The notes beneath the pieces are model-generated. The model made no database searches. It was not told the origin of the DNA and was given only the letters and a program-made list of their open reading frames with translations. The translations under genes were made by a program, and so were the position numbers. Of a stretch of DNA of 39,058 bases, positions 32,527 through 39,058 are shown piece by piece. The DNA comes from Caulobacter sp. GTDB lineage: Bacteria > Pseudomonadota > Alphaproteobacteria > Caulobacterales > Caulobacteraceae. The DNA is taken from contig JAQGIK010000001.1 in assembly GCA_028291265.1 (NCBI GenBank), positions 1 through 39,058 of the forward strand, in the 5' to 3' direction. Each line of letters begins with the position of its first letter. The first letter of the stretch is position 1.

Positions 32527-35500
32527 CTACCCGAAGAACCAGTCGGCCTTGGGGTCGGGCGGGGCGGGGCCGCCCATGCCGATGAAGTCGGCGGCGCTCA
32601 GGCTGGCGGCCATGACGCCGGTCAGGATGACGTAGCCGCCGTCGGCGAAGATGATCTTCGCCCCGGCCGCCAGGTTGCTGATCGACATATAGCCGCCGTA
32701 GGCGGTGACATCGATCAGGTCGATGCCGTCCTGGAAGTCGGCGATGGTGTTGGCCCCGTCGCCGGGTCCGAAGACGAAGACGTCGGCGCCGAGGCCGCCG
32801 TTCAGGGTGTCCTGGCCGGCCCCGCCGATCAGGAAGTCGTCGCCGTCGCCGCCGAACAGCTTGTCGGCCCCGAGACCGCCGACGAGGACGTCAGCCCCGC
32901 CCATGCCGTTCAGCGTGTCGTTGCCGTCGAGGCCGTTGATGGTCTCGTAGAGGCCCGTGCCGTCGATGATGTTGGCGCCGGCCGTACCGTTCAAGGTCGC
33001 TTCCGAGCCGGCCATCATGGGCGGCGGTGGCGGCGGAGGCGGAGGAGGCGGAGGCGGAGGGGGTGGAGGAGGCGGTGGTGGTGGCGGAGGCGGCGGAGGA
33101 GGCGGAGGAGGAGGAGGGGGAGGGGGAGGCGGCGGCGGAGGCGGCGACATGCCGGTGACGAAGTCGGCGGCGGTGAGTTGCGCCGCCATGACGCCGGTCA
33201 GGGTGACGTAGCCGCCGTCGGCGAACATTACCTTGGCCCCGCCGGCCATCTGGTTGATGCCGGTGTAGCCGCCGTAGGCGCTGATATCGATCAGATCGAT
33301 GCCGTCCTCGAAGTCGGCGATGGTGTTGGCCCCGTCGCCGGGCGCCAGGACGAAGATGTCGGCGCCCAGACCGCCGGTCAGGGTGTCCTGGCCCGCGCCG
33401 CCGATGAGGATGTCGTCGCCGTCGCCGCCGAACAGCTTGTCGGCGCCGAGGCCGCCGACCAGCACGTCACCGCCGCCCATGCCGCTCAGCGTGTCGTTGC
33501 CGTCGAGGCCGTTGATGGTCTCGAACAGCATCGTGCCGTCGATGATGTTGGCTCCGGCCGTGCCGTTGATGGTCGCTTCCGACCCGGCCGTCACAGGTGG
33601 CGGCGGTGGCGGTGGCGGAGGAGGAGGCGGAGGCGGAGGCGGCGGAGGAGGAGGAGGAGGAGGAGGAGGCGGCGGCGGAGGAGGAGGAGGCGGCGGAGGA
33701 GGCGGCGGAGGCGGCGGCGGAGGAGGAGGAGGAGGAGGAGGAGGAGGAGGAGGCGCGCTGAGGCCGATGAAGTCGGCGTCGGTCAGGGACGCGGCGCTGA
33801 TGTTCTTCAGCACCAGCGAGCGGCCGCCCCCGAGGGTGATGACGGTGTCGGCGCCGGCCTGGATGCGGCTGGCGTAGCTGCCGTACAGGGTGATGTCGAT
33901 CACGTCCTGACCGTGGACGAAGTCCTCGATGGTGTCGGCGCCCGCGCCGGCGTCGATGCGGAAGGTGTCGGCTCCGGCGCCGCCATTGAAGGTGTTGGCC
34001 CCGGCCCCGCCCGCCAGCAGGTCGCCGCCGGAACTGCCGGACAGCCGGTTGTTCCCGGCATCGCCGTACAGTTTGTCGTCGTAGGAGCCGCCGGCCAGGT
34101 TCTCGATCCCGACGTAGCTGTCGCCGAACGCCTCGCCGCCGTTGACGATTGGCGCGGCCAGGCTGGCGCTGACGGCGGCGGTCGCATTGCCGTAGGAGGC
34201 GGTGTCCGTGCCGGCGCCGCCGTCGAGGAAATCGGCGCCGAGGCCGCCCTGCAGCAGGTCGTTCTGGTTGCCGCCCTCGAGCAGGTCGAGACCCATCCCG
34301 CCCAGCAGGATGTCGTCGCCGTCCGAGCCGCTCAGTCGGTTGTCGCCGCCGTCGCCGACCAGGATGTCGGCGTAGAAGCTGCCGAGCACGCCTTCGATGG
34401 AGATGTAGGAGTCGCCCGCGGCGTCGAAGGTGTTGATGTTCGGCGAGGCGAGAAAGACCGTCACGCCGTTGTCGGACCCGATGTAGGAGGCGGTGTCGAA
34501 GCCGCCGCCGCCGTTCAGCACGTCGGCCCCGTGGCCGCCCTCCAGCGCGTTGTCGCCGCCGTCGCCGGTCAGCTTGTCGTTGTGGAAGCCGCCCCTCAGG
34601 TTCTCGATCGAGATGTAGGTGTCGCCGGCGGCGTCTCCGGTGTTGATGAGGTGATTGGCCAGACTGGCGGTCACCGCGGCGCCGGAGGACTCGTAGGTGG
34701 CGGTGTCGATCCCGCCGCCGCCGTCGATCACGTCGCCGCCGGCCAGACCGCCCAGAACGTCGTCGCCCAACAGGCCCGCGAGGCCGTTGGGCGTCGCGTC
34801 GCCGAGGATGATGTCGTCGAAGTTGGACCCTTCGACGTTTTCGATCGACAGGTAGGTGTCGCCGGCCGCGTCGCCGATCTGGAAGAAGGTTCCGGGCGTC
34901 AGGGTCGTCCAGATGGTGGAGGCGGCGGTGCGATAGGAGGCCGTATCGAAACTGCTTCCGCCGCGCAGGTCGTCCGCGCCGGCCCCGCCGATCAGGGTGT
35001 TGGAGCTTGCGTTGCCGATCAGGATGTCGGCGAAGGCGGAGCCCTGGAGATGCTCGATGGACACGTAGGTGTCGCCGAACGCCTCGCCGGTGTTCTGGGC
35101 CGGGGCGGCCAGGCTGACCGTCAGGCCGGCTGCCGCGTGGGCGTAGGAGGCGATGTCGAAGCCGGCGCCGCCGTTCAGGAGGTCGGCGCCCAGGCCGCCC
35201 TCCAGCACATTGGCCCCGCCGTCGCCGAACAGGCTGTCGTTGAAGTTGGAGCCGGTCAGGTTCTCGATGCTGCTGTAGGTGTCGCCCAGCGCATGGCCGA
35301 AGTTGATGGTCGGGTCGAGCAGGCTGGCCTTCACCATCGAGGTGGCGGTGATGTAGCTGGCGGTGTCGGAGCCGTTGCCGCCGAACATCTTGTCGGCGCC
35401 GGAGCCGCCGGTCAGCACGTCGTCGCCATTCTGGCCGTTGAGGGTGTCGTCGCCCGCGGCGCCGGTCAGGGTGTCGTCGCCGTCGAGGCCGCTGATCGTG

Positions 35501-35625
35501 TCGGGGCCGCCGCCGCCGGTCAGGGTGTCGGGCCCGGCGGAGCCGTTGATGATCTGTCCGGGCGGCGGCGGCGGGGCGGCGTTCAGCGGCCGGTCGTCGC
35601 CGAGCATCTTGCGGGTCTTGATCAT
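32527..35625 (-). CDS. RTX-type calcium-binding repeat protein 2, polyproline-containing
   Basis: A 1032-residue paralog of RTX protein 1: same nonapeptide calcium-binding repeats, the same ~100-residue modules, and two C-terminal blocks of ~115 residues, each preceded by a giant proline run (53 and 42). The end DPKADWFFG matches the other protein's DPKADWLFG, supporting a shared C-terminal secretion signal. No signal peptide. The start MIKTRKMLGDD at 35625 parallels MIKSTRT of RTX 1; the frame continues 21 codons upstream, which is not used here. Divergent from HTH paralog 2. Probably exported by an unlinked type I system. Confidence 0.88.
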   Translation of the reverse strand: MIKTRKMLGDDRPLNAAPPPPPGQIINGSAGPDTLTGGGGPDTISGLDGDDTLTGAAGDDTLNGQNGDDVLTGGSGADKMFGGNGSDTASYITATSMVKASLLDPTINFGHALGDTYSSIENLTGSNFNDSLFGDGGANVLEGGLGADLLNGGAGFDIASYAHAAAGLTVSLAAPAQNTGEAFGDTYVSIEHLQGSAFADILIGNASSNTLIGGAGADDLRGGSSFDTASYRTAASTIWTTLTPGTFFQIGDAAGDTYLSIENVEGSNFDDIILGDATPNGLAGLLGDDVLGGLAGGDVIDGGGGIDTATYESSGAAVTASLANHLINTGDAAGDTYISIENLRGGFHNDKLTGDGGDNALEGGHGADVLNGGGGFDTASYIGSDNGVTVFLASPNINTFDAAGDSYISIEGVLGSFYADILVGDGGDNRLSGSDGDDILLGGMGLDLLEGGNQNDLLQGGLGADFLDGGAGTDTASYGNATAAVSASLAAPIVNGGEAFGDSYVGIENLAGGSYDDKLYGDAGNNRLSGSSGGDLLAGGAGANTFNGGAGADTFRIDAGAGADTIEDFVHGQDVIDITLYGSYASRIQAGADTVITLGGGRSLVLKNISAASLTDADFIGLSAPPPPPPPPPPPPPPPPPPPPPPPPPPPPPPPPPPPPPPPPPPPPPPPPPPPPPVTAGSEATINGTAGANIIDGTMLFETINGLDGNDTLSGMGGGDVLVGGLGADKLFGGDGDDILIGGAGQDTLTGGLGADIFVLAPGDGANTIADFEDGIDLIDISAYGGYTGINQMAGGAKVMFADGGYVTLTGVMAAQLTAADFVTGMSPPPPPPPPPPPPPPPPPPPPPPPPPPPPPPPPPPPPPPPPPPMMAGSEATLNGTAGANIIDGTGLYETINGLDGNDTLNGMGGADVLVGGLGADKLFGGDGDDFLIGGAGQDTLNGGLGADVFVFGPGDGANTIADFQDGIDLIDVTAYGGYMSISNLAAGAKIIFADGGYVILTGVMAASLSAADFIGMGGPAPPDPKADWFFG
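33019..33144 (-). repeat. CCN triplet tract, 42 prolines
   Basis: Every plus-strand triplet from 33019 to 33144 is NGG, so the minus strand encodes 42 prolines without a break, with CCT and CCG dominant and a few CCA and CCC. It separates the last two calcium-binding blocks of RTX protein 2, where RTX protein 1 has a 25-proline tract. Confidence 0.93.
33595..33753 (-). repeat. CCN triplet tract, 53 prolines
   Basis: Every plus-strand triplet from 33595 to 33753 is NGG, giving 53 consecutive prolines on the minus strand; the right end is 11 AGG triplets in a row, a pure triplet run liable to slippage. It joins the repeat region and the first C-terminal block of RTX protein 2. Confidence 0.93.
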
Positions 35626-35704
35626 CGGTCTGCTCCCCCGGCCCGGCGCTGTCTCGAGCGCCTGGAATCCGGCTGTGACGGCGCCCATGGGGGCGTTTCC
35701 GTGA

Positions 35705-35782
35705 GGGGAATATGTGCCGATGACCGGACCCCCGTAGGCGCAGCGGCGTGCAGACCGTTGCAGCGGCGTGCATCAGCGTGCA
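35705..35782 (-). promoter_or_regulatory. RTX gene 2 / HTH gene 2 control region with phased repeats
   Basis: GGGGAATATGTGCCG (35705-35719) is identical to the element before RTX gene 1. Next to it GCAGCGGCGTGCA occurs at 35740-35752 and 35760-35772, exactly 20 bp apart, and a further GCGTGCA at 35776-35782, 10 bp after the previous copy. The spacing by one or two helical turns is typical of binding sites for a dimer or oligomer. The region lies between the divergent RTX 2 and HTH 2 genes and could control both. Confidence 0.55.
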
Positions 35783-35848
35783 CGGTCCCCGCGGGGATCA
35801 TCCCGCCACAGCCGGCGCGCGTAGCGGTCAGGTGGGAGAAGCAAGGCC

Positions 35849-36733
35849 ATGGAAACCGACTCGTTCGCCGCAAAACTCGAACTGGCGCTGAAGGTGCTGT
35901 CGATGAGCCGCAGCCGGATGGCCTCCGAGTTGGGGGTCGACAAGTCCGTCATCGGCCGCTGGCTGGCCGGCCAGGTGAAGCCCTCGCCGCATAATCTGGA
36001 GCGCCTGACGGCGGTGATCGCGGCCCGGCGGGCCAGCTTCATCATGCTCGACTGGGACCGCGACCCGGCAGGCTTCGGCGCCGCGCTGGGGGCGCCGTCG
36101 GACGTGCGGCCGTCGCGGTTCGGCACAGGCTTGCCGTTGCCGTTGCTGGACCAGATCGCCGACCTGACCGACCGCCGGGCGACGGCCTATGAGGGGTTCT
36201 TCGAGACGACGCGGCCTTCGGCCCTGATGCCGGGGCGCTATCTGCACGATCGCGGCATGGTGCGGCGGGACGCGTCCGGGCTGATGGCCTATCGCATGGG
36301 CATCGGCGGCACCGAGTATGAGGGCTGGCTGTTGCCGGTGCAGAACCAGATCATCTGCATCGCCACCGACCTGACCAGCGGCGCCATGGCCTTCGGCATC
36401 TTCAACGGCGTGTCGCAGCCGACCGTCGACCTGATCGACGGCATTACCCTGTCCACGGCGCTCGATCCGGGCCGGACCATCATCGCCGCCCCCATCGTGC
36501 TGCGGCGGCTGGGCCCGCTCAGCGGCGACGACGAGGCCGACGAAGCCCGCTACCGCGAACTGATCGCCGGCCCGCCGCTGGCCCCGGAAGGCTCGGTGCC
36601 GCAAACCATCCAGGACCACCTGTCCCGGGATTTCGGACCCGGCGAGATGGCCAGGGGCGGCGAGTGGATGATGACCCTCGGCCTGGCCCGGTCGATCGCC
36701 CGGGGCGTGCAGTTCTCCGAGGGCGGGGGCTGA
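35849..36733 (+). CDS. HTH regulator paralog 2 (Cro/CI-like N-terminus)
   Basis: A 294-residue paralog of the protein at 31.5 kb, similar along its whole length: METDSFAAKLELALKVLSMS, DKSVIGRWLAGQ (recognition helix region), AYEGFFETTRP, MVRRDASGLMAYRMGIGG, GAMAFGIFNGV, LGPLSGDDEADEARY and APEGSVPQTIQDHL. The recognition helix differs (HKSGVARWLNG against DKSVIGRWLAG), which suits different operators. The C-terminal domain is not a family I know. GGGAGAAG precedes the ATG. It is divergent from RTX gene 2. Confidence 0.8.
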   Translation: METDSFAAKLELALKVLSMSRSRMASELGVDKSVIGRWLAGQVKPSPHNLERLTAVIAARRASFIMLDWDRDPAGFGAALGAPSDVRPSRFGTGLPLPLLDQIADLTDRRATAYEGFFETTRPSALMPGRYLHDRGMVRRDASGLMAYRMGIGGTEYEGWLLPVQNQIICIATDLTSGAMAFGIFNGVSQPTVDLIDGITLSTALDPGRTIIAAPIVLRRLGPLSGDDEADEARYRELIAGPPLAPEGSVPQTIQDHLSRDFGPGEMARGGEWMMTLGLARSIARGVQFSEGGG

Positions 36734-36763
36734 TTCCGGGCAGAAGGCAGGGTGTCGCTATTA

Positions 36764-36960
36764 AAGGGTTCGCCTCTGGGCGCCCTTCTCCCCTTGCGGG
36801 AGAAGGTGGCGCGAAGCGCCGGATGAGGGGTCGATAGGTCTTTCAGCCGCGCAGAGGTGGTTGGGCCGGGATGCGTCGTAGGCCGAGGAGCCCCCTCATC
36901 CGTCGGCTTCGCCGACACCTTCTCCCGCGAGGGGAGAAGGGAGACCAGAGGCGAAACCTT
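36764..36960. repeat. large composite inverted repeat, alphaproteobacterial intergenic type
   Basis: Arm 1 (about 36764-36830) and arm 2 (about 36891-36960) are inverted copies: AAGGGTTCGCCTCTGG ... CGGATGAGGGG against CCCCTCATCCG ... CCAGAGGCGAAACCTT. Each arm contains its own hairpins, such as CCTTCTCCCC-TTGCG-GGAGAAGG and GGCGC-GAA-GCGCC. A 60-bp centre lies between. Repeats of this sequence type are widespread between genes in Caulobacterales and Rhizobiales from memory. The 286-bp gap between HTH 2 and the SDR gene holds this and the terminator only. Confidence 0.8.
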
Positions 36961-36970
36961 CAAGAAGAAG

Positions 36971-36992
36971 GGCCGGACATTGCTGTCCGGCC
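36971..36992 (-). terminator. terminator of the SDR gene
   Basis: GGCCGGACA (36971-36979) and TGTCCGGCC (36984-36992) form a perfect 9-bp stem with a 4-base loop. It lies 27 bp after the SDR stop; on the minus strand CTTCTTCTTG follows as a pyrimidine-rich tail. Confidence 0.75.
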
Positions 36993-37019
36993 CCGCTGAA
37001 CTTTGCTTTGTCTGGTGGT

Positions 37020-37925
37020 TCAGCCGCCAGCCATCTTGCGGAAGAACTTCTGGCCCTGTTCGCCGCCGGCGAAGTAGGCCTTCTGGCCGGTTTCGTCGGT
37101 GATCTTGCCCCAGTTGTCGCGGACCTCGTCCACCGACAGGCCGCCCTCGCCGAGGTAGACGCCCTCGGTTTCGATGATGCGCGACAGGGCGAAGGCGCCG
37201 GCCCCGGCGGTGAGGATGGCGCCGGTGGGGGCTTCGTCCGAGGCCAGGAAGACGACGCCCGGGGTGACGTATTCGGGGGCCAGCTTGGCCAGCACTTCGG
37301 GCGGCATCAGGCCTTCGGTCATGCGGGTGGCGGCGACCGGGCTGACGGCGTTGATGTGGATGTTGTTCTTCTGGCCTTCGAGCTTGATGGTGTTCATGAA
37401 GCCGACGATGCCGAGCTTGGCGGCGCCGTAGTTGGACTGGCCGAAGTTGCCGTAGAGGCCCGACGACGAGGTCGTGACGACGATGCGGCCGTAGTTCTGC
37501 TCCTTCATGATCTCCCAGACGGCCTTGGTCGGCTTGACGGTGCCGAGCAGGTGGACGCCGAGCACGAACTCGAAGTCCTCGATGGTCATCTTGGAGAAAG
37601 ACTTGTCGCGCAGCACGCCGGCGTTGGCGATCAGGATGTCGATGCGGCCCCAGGCGTCCATGGCCTGCTTGACCATCAGGGCGACGCCGGCGTCGTCGGT
37701 GACGCTGCTGCCGTTGGCGATGGCTTCGCCGCCCAGCGCCTTGATTTCCTCGACCACCTTGTTGGCCGCGTCGGAGCCGCCGCCCGAGCCGTCCATGCTG
37801 CCGCCCAGGTCGTTGACCAGGACCTTGGCGCCGCGACGGGCCAGTTCCAGAGCGTGCTGACGGCCAAGGCCGCCGCCGGCCCCGGTGACGATCGCGACTT
37901 TGCCGTCGAAGCGGATGTCGGCCAT
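37020..37925 (-). CDS. SDR family dehydrogenase, MFE-2/hydroxyacyl-CoA dehydrogenase-like
   Basis: A 301-residue short-chain dehydrogenase. The cofactor motif TGAGGGLG is at residues 14-21, with VNDLGGSMDG after the second strand, IANAGVL at 99-105, and the catalytic Ser (about 153-155), Tyr166 and Lys170 (SNYGAAK). VNDLGG, RDKSFSKM and the C-terminal extension rich in aromatic residues resemble the dehydrogenase domain of peroxisomal multifunctional enzyme 2, so a role in beta-oxidation of (3R)-hydroxyacyl-CoA is likely. NAD preference is suggested by the aspartate at the end of strand 2. It stands alone with its own terminator. Confidence 0.88.
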   Translation of the reverse strand: MADIRFDGKVAIVTGAGGGLGRQHALELARRGAKVLVNDLGGSMDGSGGGSDAANKVVEEIKALGGEAIANGSSVTDDAGVALMVKQAMDAWGRIDILIANAGVLRDKSFSKMTIEDFEFVLGVHLLGTVKPTKAVWEIMKEQNYGRIVVTTSSSGLYGNFGQSNYGAAKLGIVGFMNTIKLEGQKNNIHINAVSPVAATRMTEGLMPPEVLAKLAPEYVTPGVVFLASDEAPTGAILTAGAGAFALSRIIETEGVYLGEGGLSVDEVRDNWGKITDETGQKAYFAGGEQGQKFFRKMAGG

Positions 37926-38040
37926 GAATTTCTATTCCCTTGCGCTGGGCAGTTCAGCTGCGCCCGTTTGAAGATCGGGCGGGTTTGTGCGGCGCAATAG
38001 GGAAGGCGTCAAGCATGACGCCAAGGTAAGGCCTGGGTGA

Positions 38041-38068
38041 CCAGGCCGCCCCCACAGAGGCGGCCTGG
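38041..38068. terminator. strong hairpin downstream of the XRE regulator
   Basis: CCAGGCCGCC (38041-38050) and GGCGGCCTGG (38059-38068) form a perfect 10-bp stem with an 8-base loop, 25 bp after the XRE gene stop. No U-run follows on the minus strand, so it may be a processing or Rho-assisted end, or an intergenic repeat. Confidence 0.5.
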
Positions 38069-38093
38069 CCGGCCACAAGCTTTGGATCGGTAC

Positions 38094-38480
38094 TTACGCG
38101 ACTTCGACGTCGCCGTTCAGCGACTTGGCGAGGTCGAGCAGACGGCGGCGCGGACGCTCGCCGAGCTGGTAGTAGGCGCGGATCAGGTCGAGGGTTTCCT
38201 TGCGGGCGAACATCTCGCCGCCGCCTTCACCGTCGTTGGCCGCCACTTGCGGACGATCGGTCTCGCTGAGGCCGTCGTAGAAATACCCGACGGGCACTTC
38301 GAGGGCTTCACTGAGCTGCCAGAGGCGGGCGGCGCTGATGCGGTTGGCCCCGCATTCGTACTTCTGGATCTGCTGGAAGCGCACGCCGACCGAGCCGGCG
38401 AGCTGTTGCTGGGTCAGACCCAGGAGACGACGGCGGCGACGCAGTCGCTTGCCGAGGTGAACGTCGATGTCGTTGCCCAT
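38094..38480 (-). CDS. XRE-family helix-turn-helix transcriptional regulator
   Basis: A 128-residue protein with a Cro/CI-type HTH at residues 8-63 (LGKRLRRRRRLLGLTQQQLA ... GVRFQQIQKYECGANRISAARLWQLSEAL). VPVGYFYDGL follows, and a C-terminal helical segment (LIRAYYQLGERPRRRLLDLAK) ends NGDVEVA. This family is widespread in alphaproteobacteria, usually a single-copy regulator near lipid A acyltransferase and other housekeeping genes; I cannot name its targets. It is divergent from the acyltransferase gene, with about 138 bp between. Confidence 0.88.
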   Translation of the reverse strand: MGNDIDVHLGKRLRRRRRLLGLTQQQLAGSVGVRFQQIQKYECGANRISAARLWQLSEALEVPVGYFYDGLSETDRPQVAANDGEGGGEMFARKETLDLIRAYYQLGERPRRRLLDLAKSLNGDVEVA

Positions 38481-38618
38481 GGGCTTGAAAACCCCCTGTT
38501 GGTTAAAGCCTGCGGCCGTCCCGATTTGGTACGGTCAGACCTCAACGCCGCATGTCGCGTGCCAAGCGAGGTTCCCTGCGACATTGCGCGCTCTGGGCGT
38601 GTGACTTAGTTACCGGGC

Positions 38619-39058
38619 ATGCGTGACAGACGTGTCTCTTGGGGCCAGGACCTGGTGTGGCGGGCGGAGGCGGTCGCCTACGACGTCTTCACCTTCCTGA
38701 TGCGGCTGATGCCGACCGACTTCGCGTCGGATGTCGGCGGATGGCTGTTCCGCCGCTTCGGACCACTGACCAAGACCCACGCCCTGGCCTGGCAGAACCT
38801 GATCCTGGCTTTCCCGGAAAAGGACGAGGCCTGGCGCCAGAAGGTCCTCGGCGACCAGTGGGAGAGCAACGGCCGCACGGTCTTCGAATTCCCGCAGATG
38901 GACCGCATCCTGCCCTCGACCGGGCGAGTCGAGCTGGTGGGCCGCGAGCGGATGGACGCCATCCGCGACGGCGGCAAGCCCGTGGTGTTCGTTTCGGGGC
39001 ACCTCTCCAACTGGGAGGTGATGCCGGCGGCCATCGTCGACAGCGGGGTGGTCTGCCA
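38619..39058 (+). CDS. lipid A biosynthesis acyltransferase (LpxL/HtrB family), 5' part
   Basis: From ATG 38619 the frame is open for 146 codons to the window edge. The start MRDRRVSWGQDLVWRAEAVA leads into a hydrophobic helix and a LAWQNLILAFPE segment, then FVSGHLSNWEVMP at residues 124-136. HLSNWE (H128, E133) is the HX4D/E acyltransferase motif of LpxL and LpxM, which add a secondary fatty acid to lipid A or related lipids at the inner membrane. The 3' half is missing, so which chain it adds cannot be said. Confidence 0.85.
   Translation, partial: MRDRRVSWGQDLVWRAEAVAYDVFTFLMRLMPTDFASDVGGWLFRRFGPLTKTHALAWQNLILAFPEKDEAWRQKVLGDQWESNGRTVFEFPQMDRILPSTGRVELVGRERMDAIRDGGKPVVFVSGHLSNWEVMPAAIVDSGVVC

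Noticed and set aside
28391..33753. RTX repeat DNA or the 11-bp tandem repeat as a CRISPR array
   Set aside because: RTX repeats are coding, degenerate and lack equal-length unique spacers. The 11-bp repeats are far too short, and no cas genes are near.
27896..35625. RTX genes as adhesin or toxin with a known enzymatic domain
   Set aside because: No acyltransferase gene, pore-forming segment, protease or lipase motif was seen; only calcium-binding repeats and short unknown modules are visible.
32488..35994. 1168-codon open frame on the plus strand across RTX gene 2
   Set aside because: Also an antisense shadow; it contains long arginine runs from the triplet tracts and runs into the HTH 2 gene in another frame.

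Overview
The window is a GC-rich alphaproteobacterial chromosome segment, most likely from the Caulobacteraceae (Caulobacter/Phenylobacterium/Brevundimonas). The best marker is a two-piece, circularly permuted tmRNA gene whose tag reads ANDNFAEEFAVAA, the Caulobacter type. An alpha-type SspB with a ClpX-binding tail and an ilvBN operon with a leader-peptide attenuator fit the same placement. Genus is inference. All GC statements here are judged by eye.

Positions 1-24190 are mostly housekeeping. They hold a clipped tRNA methyltransferase gene, polyprenyl diphosphate synthase, a GT9 heptosyltransferase, small stress and membrane genes, fumC and a YbjQ protein. Next come a Phd/PIN toxin-antitoxin pair translationally coupled to a RusA-like resolvase, a membrane-anchored serine hydrolase beside a C13 (legumain-like) peptidase, sspB, pyruvate kinase, a GH19 lysozyme-like enzyme, a methyltransferase with an LprI-type protein, and ssrA. 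The ilvBN operon follows with its attenuator, then a YbjN protein, miaA and serB with overlapping start codons, hflKC, mrp and a CinA-type amidase. Genes are tightly packed with many 1-4 base overlaps. Intergenic DNA holds several repeats, including a six-copy 11-bp tandem repeat before the CinA gene.

Positions 24190-27840 are the most unusual part. A TetR-desaturase operon has a complete desaturase whose last ~50 codons look like a replacement. Downstream lie two more, mutually diverged copies of the same desaturase 3' end, each separated from the next by one lower-GC gene of unknown function on the opposite strand. This looks like two successive insertions at one point, directly after the third histidine box, each bringing its own gene and a new desaturase tail. 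No recombinase is encoded nearby.

Positions 27840-36960 carry two giant RTX-type calcium-binding repeat proteins (1157 and 1032 aa) with uninterrupted polyproline runs of 25, 42 and 53 residues. Each is paired with one of two paralogous HTH regulators of about 295 aa. Their upstream regions share a 15-bp element and hold direct repeats phased at 10 or 20 bp. The module looks duplicated and partly homogenised.

Positions 36960-39058 return to core genes: an SDR dehydrogenase, an XRE-family regulator and the start of a lipid A-type acyltransferase that runs off the end.
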